A stretch of 64,000 bases of DNA from SLJN01 sp964505385 (GTDB taxonomy: Bacteria > Bacteroidota > Rhodothermia > Balneolales > Natronogracilivirgulaceae), in NCBI GenBank assembly GCA_964505385.1, contig CAZDIA010000003.1:62001-126000 (forward strand), in the 5' to 3' direction. Position 1 is the first letter of the stretch, and each line of letters starts with the position of its first letter. Below the pieces are notes generated by a model, which saw only the letters and a program-made list of their open reading frames with translations, did no database searches and was not told the origin of the DNA. Made by a program: the position numbers and the translations under genes. Of this stretch, positions 1 to 8,492 are shown piece after piece.

Positions 1-1057
1 TGATGGCGGGCACATTTTCTACCAGGAGCTGCATAAGACTTCTATAGATCTGTTTGCTATACCAGTAGACGGGGGCGAATACCAACAGATCACTGAAGGC
101 GACGGCAGGTTTACCGGCTTTTCTTTATCAGATGATGCCTCCACCATAGCCGCAACACACCAGGATTTTGATCAGGCTCCGGATATTATCATTTCTGAAG
201 GTGAAGACTTTACTCCCGATAGACTTACGAATATCAATGAGGGTTATGAGCAAACCGAAATTGCTCACGCCGAGGTAATTACCTATGAATCCACTGACGG
301 ATTTGAAATAGAATCGCCTCTGATCTACCCGCTTGATTATGAAGAGGGAGAAACCTACCCTGTTTTATTGCATGTTCACGGCGGACCTACCGGGGTGTAT
401 GGTGAAAGCTATGTAGCCTCGCCCGCTGTTTATCCCCTGCAAAAGTTTGCCGCTGAAGGGTACTTCATCCTCCGGCCCAATTTCCGCGGCTCTGGCGGAT
501 ACGGCAAAGATTTTCGTTTTGCCAACATCTCCGACTGGGGTTTTGGTGATCTCGAAGACATGAAAGCCGGCCTCGATTATCTGATTGAAGAAGGCAAAGT
601 GGATGAAGACCAGCAGGCGATTATGGGATGGTCGTATGGTGGCTACATGTCCTCATTTGCCATTACGCAAACAGACCGCTTCCAGGCTTCCATGGTAGGT
701 GCCGGGGTAACCAATCTGATTAGTATGACCGGAACTGCAGATATTCCCAGCTTCCTGCCTGACTACTTTGAAGGTGAATTCTGGGAGGAAACCGAACGGT
801 TCCAGCGTCATTCTGCAATCTTCAATGTTGAAAATATCAGTACCCCTACTCTGATTCTTCATCCTGAAGAGGATGTCAGAGTACCGCCATCTCAGGGGCA
901 GGAACTCTATAATGCGCTGGATCGACTGGGTGTGGACACCAAAATGGTTACATATCCACGTCAGCCCCATGGAATTCAAGAACCCAAATTCACCATAGAT
1001 GCCGCCGAGCGGCAACTGAAATGGCTGGAGAAATACCTTCATGAAAATGGGTACTAA
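1..1057 (+). CDS. S9 family prolyl oligopeptidase-like serine peptidase (5' truncated)
   Basis: The frame is open from the first bases of the window (codons from position 2) so this is the C-terminal part, about 351 residues, of a larger protein. The upstream part reads like the end of a beta-propeller (IPVDGGEYQQITEGDG), followed by the alpha/beta-hydrolase domain. HVHGGP near nt 370 is the oxyanion region; GWSYGGYM holds the nucleophile Ser at nt 632-634; the acid is in HPEEDVRVPPSQ near nt 870 and the His in PRQPHGIQEP near nt 970. Such enzymes (prolyl oligopeptidase, DPP4 and acylaminoacyl peptidase types) cleave short peptides, often in the periplasm. Which subtype it is, and whether it has a signal peptide, cannot be told from the visible part. 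A terminator-like hairpin follows the stop. Confidence 0.93.
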   Translation, partial: DGGHIFYQELHKTSIDLFAIPVDGGEYQQITEGDGRFTGFSLSDDASTIAATHQDFDQAPDIIISEGEDFTPDRLTNINEGYEQTEIAHAEVITYESTDGFEIESPLIYPLDYEEGETYPVLLHVHGGPTGVYGESYVASPAVYPLQKFAAEGYFILRPNFRGSGGYGKDFRFANISDWGFGDLEDMKAGLDYLIEEGKVDEDQQAIMGWSYGGYMSSFAITQTDRFQASMVGAGVTNLISMTGTADIPSFLPDYFEGEFWEETERFQRHSAIFNVENISTPTLILHPEEDVRVPPSQGQELYNALDRLGVDTKMVTYPRQPHGIQEPKFTIDAAERQLKWLEKYLHENGY

Positions 1058-1087
1058 ATAATTTTAATTTCATTTAAGTGAAAACCT

Positions 1088-1140
1088 CAGCCACGCCTTT
1101 TCTGAACGATATTAATCAGGAAGGTCGTGGCTGTTTTATT
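1088..1140. terminator. Bidirectional intrinsic terminator candidate
   Basis: CAGCCACGCCT at 1088-1098 pairs with AGGTCGTGGCTG ending at 1132, apart from one bulge, and is followed by TTTTATTTTGT. On the other strand the stem runs into GAGGTTTT. It lies between the convergent S9 peptidase and marC-like genes and can serve both. Confidence 0.65.
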
Positions 1141-1162
1141 TTGTATCCTATCCATGAGTTGA

Positions 1163-1867
1163 TCAAATGATATTCTTGATTTGATCAACATAATCCTCGT
1201 AATCATCATCTATTATTTCAAATAACCAGTAAAAATCATTATGGATTGATTCTGTAATACCATTAATCACGAACTGGACGGCAAGAACAGCTAAAATCAA
1301 ACCGATCATCCGCACAAGTACTTCCTTGCCGGTATCGCCGAGAAATCTGACGATATGTTTTGCTTTGGTCATCGCAAAATACCCCGCATAGACAATCAAG
1401 AGAATAACCAATATCAGAACAAGACTATGCCAAATAGTGGTAGCATTTGTGGATAAAATCATCACCGTAGTAATTGAACCGGGCCCACTGATAAACGGGA
1501 TCGCAAGCGGCATGATGGCTATTGAGTTCGGCGCTTTATTATACTGCTCCACCGTGTAACTCTCTGAGATTGTTTTGGTTTCTGAGATCATTCGCAGGGA
1601 GATGCTGAATAATATGATCCCTCCTGCTATCTTAAACGCTCCTAGCGTAATCCCCAGAAACTGAAATATCAAGCTGCCCAGCAACGCAAAAGCAATCAAG
1701 ATAGAAAGGCCTACTTTTAATGCCAGCCAGGCAAGTTGTTTTTGGCGCTCAGCCGTCTCTTGAGGAACAACTGACAAAAACAAGAATGTGGCTGTTAATG
1801 GATTGATTATTACAAACATAGCCGATAAAGCCACAGCTGTAAATTCAATTAACTCATAAACGTTCAT
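1163..1867 (-). CDS. MarC family integral membrane protein
   Basis: About 234 residues from the Met at 1867 (MNVYELIEFTAVALSAMFV). The reading frame stays open up to 1945, but the extra 26 residues are polar and unlike the family start, so I place the start at 1867. The protein is hydrophobic throughout with about six membrane segments. The INPLTATFLFLSV stretch and the later IPFISGPGSITTVM stretch are typical of MarC/UPF0056 proteins. The family was once linked to multiple antibiotic resistance in E. coli, but that was withdrawn and the transported substrate is unknown. It stands alone, convergent with the S9 peptidase gene and divergent from rlpA. Confidence 0.88.
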   Translation of the reverse strand: MNVYELIEFTAVALSAMFVIINPLTATFLFLSVVPQETAERQKQLAWLALKVGLSILIAFALLGSLIFQFLGITLGAFKIAGGIILFSISLRMISETKTISESYTVEQYNKAPNSIAIMPLAIPFISGPGSITTVMILSTNATTIWHSLVLILVILLIVYAGYFAMTKAKHIVRFLGDTGKEVLVRMIGLILAVLAVQFVINGITESIHNDFYWLFEIIDDDYEDYVDQIKNII

Positions 1868-2135
1868 CGATGTAGTTTCAAAATGGTATTGTGTGGATAA
1901 TGCAAAGCGGGCAACGTCAATATTATAGTCTCTCGTACTACTCAATTATGAATATTTAAAATATATTTTCTCCTTCATAACTTATCTGTTTAACTCCAAT
2001 TTATCTCTCGAAAATTCAATTTTTATCTATCCGCTTTATGGTGCATTTTACATTCAAAAATTAGTGGCTTTGCAATATTTGAACGATAAGCTGCAATACT
2101 TCACTTTGTGTAGTATTGATAATAAACCTATCACT

Positions 2136-2750
2136 ATGCGAAAAGGGATATATCTGATTACGTTTTTAATATTACTGATTCCGTTATTATTCGGATGTGA
2201 GGAGGGAGAATTGCAAACCGGAGAAGCGAGTTGGTATGGACCGGGTTTTCACGGTCAGCGCACCTCAAGTGGTGAAATATACGACGAACAGGAACTCACT
2301 GCCGCCCACCGCACTCTCCCTTTTGATACCATAATTGAAGTTGTCAACACCGAGAATGACAGCACGGTGCAGGTTCGCATTAATGACCGCGGCCCTTACG
2401 AGCAAGGCCGGATAATCGATTTGTCACGGGCAGCAGGGGAAAAACTGGATATGATGGATTCAGGGATAGCCGAAGTAAAATTATACCTTGTTGAAGCGGG
2501 GGGTAATATACCGGATGATCTTGATCAGGAAGTTTACACCCTGCAGCTGGGAGAATACGGTTATCCCAGATATGCGGAAACACTCGTTGATGATATCGGG
2601 GGTGAGGCTTACCTGCACTTCGAACATATGTTCGGGCGCGGAAGATATTTTGTTTATTACGGCTCTTATACCAGTATAGCAGATGCTAATAGAGAGCTTG
2701 AACGATTGCGTGATGATGGTTTTGATGGTATTGTAAAACAAATAAATTGA
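2136..2750 (+). CDS. rlpA: RlpA-like septal lipoprotein with SPOR domain
   Basis: I place the start at ATG 2136 because it gives a good lipoprotein signal (MRKGIYLITFLILLIPLLFGC), with the lipid-accepting Cys in LLFGC. The frame is open upstream to 2064. The mature part begins with the double-psi beta-barrel domain (GEASWYGPGFHGQRTSSGE, RINDRGPY, RIIDLSRAAGEKL). The C-terminal about 75 residues look like a SPOR domain (VYTLQLGEYGYPRYAE... YYGSYTSIADANRELERL), which binds peptidoglycan stripped of side chains at division sites. RlpA proteins are septal lytic transglycosylases or structural homologues; catalysis here is not shown. A hairpin terminator overlaps the stop codon. Confidence 0.9.
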   Translation: MRKGIYLITFLILLIPLLFGCEEGELQTGEASWYGPGFHGQRTSSGEIYDEQELTAAHRTLPFDTIIEVVNTENDSTVQVRINDRGPYEQGRIIDLSRAAGEKLDMMDSGIAEVKLYLVEAGGNIPDDLDQEVYTLQLGEYGYPRYAETLVDDIGGEAYLHFEHMFGRGRYFVYYGSYTSIADANRELERLRDDGFDGIVKQIN

Positions 2751-2776
2751 TGGAATGCTGTCTGTTCCATCTTTTC
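2749..2776 (+). terminator. Intrinsic terminator after rlpA
   Basis: GATGGAA (2749-2755) pairs perfectly with TTCCATC (2765-2771), with a 9-nt loop, followed by TTTTC. The first stem bases are part of the rlpA TGA stop. Confidence 0.65.
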
Positions 2777-2852
2777 ATCTGGTATAATCTGTAAAACACC
2801 GTAACCAAGCTGGCGTTAATCTGCATAAGACTAAACCTAAACTGACTTTGCC

Positions 2853-3554
2853 ATGAAGCACCTTGTTTACTTGTTTGCGATAATTCTGTTCTTCCAGACA
2901 AATTCTTTGATGGGTAATGATCAATTTGAGGAAGAGCGTGAGTACATGGTTGCCAACCAACTCGAAGCACGGGATATCCTGGATGAAGCCACACTTCAAG
3001 CAATGAGAAATGTCCCCAGGCACGATTTTGTACCCAGTGGCCAGCGAGCCCGAGCCTACACCGATCAACCGATCCCAATTGGTCACGGACAAACAATTTC
3101 ACAACCGTATATCGTAGCCTACATGACGCAACTTCTTGACCTTGAACCCGACCAGCGCGCTTTGGAAATTGGTGCCGGCTCGGGATATCAAGCAGCAATT
3201 TTGGCAGAAATTATTGATGAGGTTTACACTATTGAGATTATCGAAGAACTTGCTGAATTCGGCGGTGATAACCTCGCCCGGAACGGCTATGAAGATGTAA
3301 AAGTAAAGCATGCCGACGGGTATTACGGCTGGGAGGAGCACGCCCCATTTGATGCTATCGTTGTAACCGCAGCATCACCGGACATCCCCTCTCCCCTTGT
3401 TGACCAACTTAAAGATGGCGGCATAATGGTTATTCCCGTCGGCCATCCGTTTCAGACCCAACAACTTATGTTAGTCGAAAAAGACGGGGACGACATCATC
3501 ACTGAGGCATTGATGGCAGTTCAGTTTGTTCCGTTTGAGCGCAAGGATGAATAA
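2853..3554 (+). CDS. pcm: Protein-L-isoaspartate O-methyltransferase with signal peptide
   Basis: A 233-residue protein that uses S-adenosylmethionine to methylate L-isoaspartyl residues and so starts their repair. The methyltransferase fold is clear: PRHDFVP, the TDQPIPIGHGQTISQPYIVA stretch typical of PCMT, motif I EIGAGSGYQAAILAEI, and DAIVVTAASPDIP. Residues 1-21 (MKHLVYLFAIILFFQTNSLMG) form a cleavable signal peptide, so the enzyme is expected in the periplasm, unlike the cytosolic E. coli enzyme. SAM supply there would be a problem, which makes the localisation worth testing. It is a single gene between rlpA and a membrane methyltransferase-like gene. Confidence 0.92.
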   Translation: MKHLVYLFAIILFFQTNSLMGNDQFEEEREYMVANQLEARDILDEATLQAMRNVPRHDFVPSGQRARAYTDQPIPIGHGQTISQPYIVAYMTQLLDLEPDQRALEIGAGSGYQAAILAEIIDEVYTIEIIEELAEFGGDNLARNGYEDVKVKHADGYYGWEEHAPFDAIVVTAASPDIPSPLVDQLKDGGIMVIPVGHPFQTQQLMLVEKDGDDIITEALMAVQFVPFERKDE

Positions 3555-3603
3555 CGGGGTGATTCTAACCTGGATATACCGGCATCCAAAAATATTTGAA
3601 GAA

Positions 3604-3642
3604 GTAGCCGGGGGCCGGGGGCCGGGTGCCGGTTTCGGCCAA
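3604..3642. repeat. Short G/C-rich degenerate repeat (GGGGCCGGG type)
   Basis: Between pcm and the next gene lies GCCGGGGGCCGGGGGCCGGG followed by TGCCGG, a run of GGGCC/GGTGCC units. A similar GGGTTCCGGGCGCTGGGTGC stretch occurs near 41638. Composition contrasts sharply with its surroundings. Confidence 0.5.
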
Positions 3643-3690
3643 AATTAGCCGGAGAATAAACTGTATGGGCGAAAAAACCGCTGCCTCCAC

Positions 3691-6075
3691 ATGACCTACC
3701 GGATTCCAATTTCAGTAGGATTGACTTCTGTAGCCGTGATAGCCTTTCAGCTGGTGATCATGCAAATCCTGTCAATCTCCCAGTGGCATCATTTTGCTTA
3801 TATGGTCATCTCCATGGCTATGCTTGGCTTCGGTGCTGCCGGAACGGTGCTCGCAATATTCAGAAACTGGTTCACCCGGCATTATGAAACTTTGCTGCCT
3901 CTCCTTTATCTGCTTACCGGCGTAACCATGGCCGGCACGGTCTGGATTTCCGGTTTATTTGGTGATTTTGACGCCTTTCTTCTCTTTTTTGAGCGGGCTC
4001 AAATCGGATTGCTGATCTTCACTTATCTGGCCTATTGCCTCCCCTTTTTCTTTGCCGGATTGGCGATCACTCTTGTATTCTATCAGGAGGTATACCGGAT
4101 CGGGCCGTTGTACTTTGCCAACATGATCGGTTCCGGAATCGGAGCTATTTTGATTATCGGTCTCCTATGGGTGGCGGAAGTCGCGGTTCTGTCAGGAATC
4201 TTAAGCCTGCTTGCCTTTGCGGCAGCTTGGCTTACACGGATCAAAAATCCCAAATTTATAATCGGCTGGGCAGCTGCCCTGATCATTCCACTGGTGAGCA
4301 TCATAAATCCGGCGATGCCTGAGCCTTCGGAATATAAAGCGATTCAAAACTCACTCCGCCTTCCGGAAGCTGAAGTGATTCATCGCTCACCAAGCCCCCA
4401 CGGCACACTTGAAGTTGTGAAAGCCGAAGCTCAGCGGTTCTCACCCGGACTCAGCCTGAACTTCACCGAGGAGCCGCCGGTAAAAAATGTCATGTACAAC
4501 AACGGCGAATATTACGGAACTCTGCTTGGCCGTGGTAAAACCGAGGCCGGAGATCACATTCTGGATTACACCACCCGCGTTTTTCCCTATTCATTTCGGG
4601 ATCCTGACCAGGTAATGGTCGTGAATGCATCAACCGGGACTGATGTATCCCAGGCTGTATCTCAGGGAGCATCCGAAACAGTTGCCGTTGAACCAAATAA
4701 CCATGCAAACCGCCTGCTTACTCACTATCACCCCGAATGGATTGACTCCCTTTACCTTGATGATCGGGTTTCACTGAAAAACACCACTCTTCGATCATAT
4801 CTCGCCGGAAACTCCGAATCCAAATTTGATCTGATTGTGATGCCGGTTTTGGGCATGTTTGGCGGGTCGGCAGGTGTATATGCCATGCAGGAGCAGTATC
4901 ATCTGACAAAGGAAGCTTTTTCGGAAATGTGGGATCAGCTTTCTGAGGACGGAATGATAGCTGCTACCGCCTGGATGGATTACCCGTTACGCCCGGCGCT
5001 TAAACTACCGGTTACCTGGCGTAAGCTGTTGGAAGAAAAAGAAATTGAAAACCACCGGCAACATCTGATCGCCGTCCGCAGCTGGGGCACCACAACGTTC
5101 GTTCTCAGCAAATCGCCGGTCAGTAGCGGCGAGCGTGAAACTATCCGGGAATTTTCCTCCGGATTAAACTTTGACCCTTTACTGCTCGAAGATCTTAAAG
5201 AAGGAGAACGCGACCGGTTTAACCGCATTGAAGATACTTCTATATTTGCATACATGGATTCGGTTGCGTACGGCAATGTTGATAATTTTATCGATCAATA
5301 TACTTTTAATCTGCAGCCGGCTACCGATAACCAGCCTTTCTTCTCCCATTTCCTTGAATGGCAAACCATCCCGGAACTTCGCGAATTTTACGGCGACGGA
5401 GAGCTACCTTACATGGAGCTCGGCTTCGTGCTGGCTGGTGTAACTTTCATTCAGATAGTTCTGGCGTCTATTATTCTAATTATTCTGCCACTGTTTCGCA
5501 TCGGCTGGCAGGGTACACGCCGGCGTTGGACATTTCTCTATTTTGCCGGCCTTGGTGTGGGTTTTATGTTTTTTGAAATCGTGCTTATCCAGCAGCTTGT
5601 GCTTTATCTCGGCTTGCCGGTCTATGCAACCGCTATGGTATTGGCAACTTTGCTGATTTTCTCAGGAACCGGAAGCTACTTTTCTTCGCGGTTTAACGCA
5701 GATCAAAAAACAACTTTAAGAACCGGTGCCCTAATAGCGGCACTGATCATCCTCTACACTCTGTTTCTGATGCCTGTCTTAAACCTGACGATGGGCTGGC
5801 CTTTGTTACTCAGAGTACTGTTCATGTTTTTGCTGATGGCTCCACCCGCCTTTTTTATGGGAATGATGTTTCCGTTCGGATTACGCCGACTTTCGGGAAG
5901 CAACGAATCCCATATCCCCTGGGCTTGCGGCATTGACAGCTGCCTGTCTGTTTCAGCTACCGCGCTGGCAACCCTTGTAACGCTCGAAGCTGGATTCGGT
6001 ATCGTTATGGGAACTGCGGCTGCTGCTTACGGAGTTTCAGCACTGGCTTCTTTGCAACTTGGCGTTAAAAACTAA
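3691..6075 (+). CDS. Polytopic membrane protein with spermidine-synthase-like domain
   Basis: A 794-residue protein with three parts. Residues 1-210 have about six membrane segments (ISVGLTSVAVIAFQLVIMQI, YMVISMAMLGFGAAG and so on). Residues about 300-440 form a Rossmann methyltransferase-type fold like spermidine/spermine synthase, with the glycine motif NASTGTDVSQA, an acidic residue after strand 2 in VAVEPNN, and FDLIVMPVLG. Residues about 560-790 have another six or so membrane segments. The polyamine-synthase catalytic Asp motif is not obvious, and an aminopropyl-transferase role should not be assumed. The substrate is unknown. Similar large membrane proteins in other bacteria are annotated only as spermidine-synthase-like. 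Confidence 0.8.
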   Translation: MTYRIPISVGLTSVAVIAFQLVIMQILSISQWHHFAYMVISMAMLGFGAAGTVLAIFRNWFTRHYETLLPLLYLLTGVTMAGTVWISGLFGDFDAFLLFFERAQIGLLIFTYLAYCLPFFFAGLAITLVFYQEVYRIGPLYFANMIGSGIGAILIIGLLWVAEVAVLSGILSLLAFAAAWLTRIKNPKFIIGWAAALIIPLVSIINPAMPEPSEYKAIQNSLRLPEAEVIHRSPSPHGTLEVVKAEAQRFSPGLSLNFTEEPPVKNVMYNNGEYYGTLLGRGKTEAGDHILDYTTRVFPYSFRDPDQVMVVNASTGTDVSQAVSQGASETVAVEPNNHANRLLTHYHPEWIDSLYLDDRVSLKNTTLRSYLAGNSESKFDLIVMPVLGMFGGSAGVYAMQEQYHLTKEAFSEMWDQLSEDGMIAATAWMDYPLRPALKLPVTWRKLLEEKEIENHRQHLIAVRSWGTTTFVLSKSPVSSGERETIREFSSGLNFDPLLLEDLKEGERDRFNRIEDTSIFAYMDSVAYGNVDNFIDQYTFNLQPATDNQPFFSHFLEWQTIPELREFYGDGELPYMELGFVLAGVTFIQIVLASIILIILPLFRIGWQGTRRRWTFLYFAGLGVGFMFFEIVLIQQLVLYLGLPVYATAMVLATLLIFSGTGSYFSSRFNADQKTTLRTGALIAALIILYTLFLMPVLNLTMGWPLLLRVLFMFLLMAPPAFFMGMMFPFGLRRLSGSNESHIPWACGIDSCLSVSATALATLVTLEAGFGIVMGTAAAAYGVSALASLQLGVKN

Positions 6076-6093
6076 CCCGATTCCACTTTACTG

Positions 6094-6309
6094 ATGGGCA
6101 AAAAGAAAGAAATTTGTAAATGGGATAAGAAACGAATCAAAAAGGAATTCGCGCTGCTTGCTGAAATTGTGAGTAATCCCGATTACATATGCAAAGATTG
6201 CGGAAGAGCAGCATCAGACAAAAAGTATTTATGCGAATCCAAAAAACTCGATAAATACGTTGATCAGCAGGCAACTACCTCTACTCCCGAGACTGAAGGT
6301 GCGGATTAA
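6094..6309 (+). CDS. Small Lys-rich Cys-containing protein
   Basis: A 71-residue protein starting 18 bp after the membrane methyltransferase-like gene, probably cotranscribed with it. It is very basic at the start (MGKKKEICKWDKKRIKKEF) and contains CKDCGRAASDKKYLC, a CxxC plus a later Cys, together with a Cys at residue 8. This looks like a small zinc-binding site. No membrane segment or signal peptide. I do not recognise a named family. Confidence 0.65.
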   Translation: MGKKKEICKWDKKRIKKEFALLAEIVSNPDYICKDCGRAASDKKYLCESKKLDKYVDQQATTSTPETEGAD

Positions 6310-6339
6310 ATCCATCTTTGAAACAGATTTAATCCGCAC
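6299..6339. terminator. Perfect 14-bp inverted repeat between convergent genes
   Basis: GTGCGGATTAAATC (6299-6312) and GATTTAATCCGCAC (6326-6339) are exact inverse complements with a 13-nt loop. The left arm covers the last codons and TAA stop of the small Cys protein. There is no strong T-run, so it may act as a bidirectional transcript-end structure more than a classic intrinsic terminator. Confidence 0.5.
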
Positions 6340-6351
6340 GAAATCTTCTGT

Positions 6352-7521
6352 TTAAACTTTAATAATTATGTTCTTCCTGTACATGATGTGCAGTACGATG
6401 AACCATGCAAAAATCCACAGGAAAGCAAACAGCATAGAGCTGAACTCCTCACTTCCCGGAATCGGCTGGAAAAAGGTTTGATATATCCACGAGTGCAGAC
6501 TGTACTCGGTTCCGTCAGCAGCCTCCCAGGTGATCATGTACATAGTTCGAGCAACAATACCGCTAAAGAAGAATACTACAATCGCGTTTACGCCATATAC
6601 AATAAACGGATAGGTGTAATAGCGGTTTTGTTTTACATCAATAATCCAGTAACTGATTGCCAGAAAAGACATTGCTAATCCGCCGGAAAATACCACATAG
6701 GAACTGGTCCAAATCGGCTTATTGATCGGGAACACTCCATTCCAGATATAACCGATAATCAGCAGGACAAACCCCCACAAAAACAAATCACTGGTGCGTC
6801 TTTCCGGGTTGGCATCCTGCCGCAATATACTACCTGACCAAACGCCTAAAAGAGTAGTGGCTATAGCCGGAAGTGTACTAAAAATACCTTCAGGATCGTA
6901 AGGTCCGCCCCGGTACATATGTGTTTCAGTAAGAATCATACGATCGATCCAGGCAGCCAGATTACCTTCCGGATCGTCAATCATCCCGGCCCCGTGGCCT
7001 GGCACCGGGATTAACGTCATTGCCAGCCAGTAAAAAATCAGGAGCCCCCATAACCATATGTGCATCGTCATTTTTCCGGCATACAGATAAATAGCGGAAG
7101 CAACCAGATAACATACTGCAATTCTTTCCAAAACGCCGGGAATCCGGATTTCGGTTAGATTATCGCTTAAACCAAATCCGCCATCTAAGGTAAAAAAGGG
7201 ATAGGCAGACATTATCAGACCGAGCCCGAAAATCTTGGCAGACCGTACCCATACCTTCTTCATCAACTCAGCTTCGGTTGCGCCCTTCTCCATATATTTC
7301 GGAAAAGCGTATGAAATTGCTACTCCGACGATAAACAGAAAAAAAGGAAAAATAAGATCGGTGGGCGTCCATCCGTGCCACTCAGCGTGTGCGAGAGGCG
7401 GATAAATAGCCGCCCACGTACCCGGATTATTCACAAGAATCATAGCGAGGATCGTAGCTCCCCGGAATGCATCCAGCGATAAAATCCGGTGTTGAGGAAA
7501 ATTATCGAGCCATGAACTCAT
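6352..7521 (-). CDS. DUF5009 / heparan-alpha-glucosaminide acetyltransferase-like membrane protein
   Basis: A 389-residue protein with about ten membrane segments. The N-terminus RILSLDAFRGATILAMILVN, followed by EWHGWTPTDLIFPFFLFIVG, is characteristic of the COG4299/DUF5009 family, related to the lysosomal N-acetyltransferase HGSNAT and to NagX-type proteins. These are thought to move acetyl groups across a membrane onto amino sugars, but bacterial members are poorly tested. It is a single gene, divergent from the DUF4397 lipoprotein with a 215-bp intergenic region. Confidence 0.88.
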   Translation of the reverse strand: MSSWLDNFPQHRILSLDAFRGATILAMILVNNPGTWAAIYPPLAHAEWHGWTPTDLIFPFFLFIVGVAISYAFPKYMEKGATEAELMKKVWVRSAKIFGLGLIMSAYPFFTLDGGFGLSDNLTEIRIPGVLERIAVCYLVASAIYLYAGKMTMHIWLWGLLIFYWLAMTLIPVPGHGAGMIDDPEGNLAAWIDRMILTETHMYRGGPYDPEGIFSTLPAIATTLLGVWSGSILRQDANPERRTSDLFLWGFVLLIIGYIWNGVFPINKPIWTSSYVVFSGGLAMSFLAISYWIIDVKQNRYYTYPFIVYGVNAIVVFFFSGIVARTMYMITWEAADGTEYSLHSWIYQTFFQPIPGSEEFSSMLFAFLWIFAWFIVLHIMYRKNIIIKV

Positions 7522-7736
7522 ACCAACAGCTTTTTAATAGTTCAAATAATTGGCCTGTATTTCAAAACCGGTTGTTTGAGATTAATAAATCTTATATAAA
7601 GTTGCCATTATTAATTGTAAGAATATTTTTGCGAAAAGCGATTTTCTGATAAAAATTAATGTTGTTTTGGCGTTTAATTCCCGCACTTATTAAATTGTTG
7701 ATTAAGTTGGTTCAATTATAAAAGCTGAAAGTTCTT

Positions 7737-8477
7737 ATGACTACTATGAAAAATGCATTCCCATTTGCTGTTTTGGTTCTTGTAGTATTTTCATTCGCCT
7801 CCTGTGATGAAATATTTACAAATTACGAAGGTACTGACGATGAATACCCTGATTCAGAGGGAGAAATCCGCATCTACAGTCTGCTTGATGACAAAACGGT
7901 GGATTTCGGTATTGGTGACCGCGACTTGTTTTCAAATGCCGGTTTCAAAGATATGACAGAATATGAAAAAGTAAGTGTTGGTCAGCGCCTAACCAATTTA
8001 TTGGATAGCGAAACCGGAGACACTCTCTTTTCCGATCGCACTAACTTTATTGAATACGAACGGCGTTACAATATGTATGCCTTCGAAGACGATGAGGATA
8101 ATATTATTCTTCGGGCGGTGGAAAACGACGACATTGTAGATCCGGATGGTGGTACACGAGTCCGGATATTTAATGCTTTCAAACATTCTCCTACTCTTGA
8201 TGTCTACTTCACCGATCCCGGTGATGACTTAGATGATCCTGACGTAGTTCCGCAATTTGTTGAAGTTGATTTCAATAACAATCCTGAACAGGAGCTGGTA
8301 CGCTACGAGCCTATTGAATCAGGTAATGTAACCATGAGAGTTACCGAGCTGGGTTCCACAGATGTGCTATACGAAGCTGAAGTAGATGTTGATGCCGAAA
8401 CAAGCTACACAGTATTGCTTTATGAAGGTGATGAAGAGGGCAACCCCACCGATCATACATTGCTTGAAGATAATTAA
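7737..8477 (+). CDS. DUF4397-type lipoprotein
   Basis: A 246-residue acidic exported protein. The N-terminus has a hydrophobic core ending in FSFASC, a lipobox with Cys at residue 23; either the ATG at 7737 or the one at 7746 can start it. Residues from about 140 (TRVRIFNAFKHSPTLDVYFTD) match the beta-rich DUF4397 pattern, and an earlier stretch (GEIRIYSLLDDKTVDFGIGD) looks like a first, weaker copy. DUF4397 proteins are surface or exported proteins of unknown function. The next gene, an exported phosphoesterase, begins 15 bp after the stop, so the two probably share a transcript. Confidence 0.75.
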   Translation: MTTMKNAFPFAVLVLVVFSFASCDEIFTNYEGTDDEYPDSEGEIRIYSLLDDKTVDFGIGDRDLFSNAGFKDMTEYEKVSVGQRLTNLLDSETGDTLFSDRTNFIEYERRYNMYAFEDDEDNIILRAVENDDIVDPDGGTRVRIFNAFKHSPTLDVYFTDPGDDLDDPDVVPQFVEVDFNNNPEQELVRYEPIESGNVTMRVTELGSTDVLYEAEVDVDAETSYTVLLYEGDEEGNPTDHTLLEDN

Positions 8478-8492
8478 TCAGCAAGCACTCTT

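Noticed and set aside
2686..3198. A 170-codon frame on the - strand over the start of pcm
   Set aside because: Opposes pcm and a terminator; no domain, many Trp/Gln/Arg as in shadow frames.
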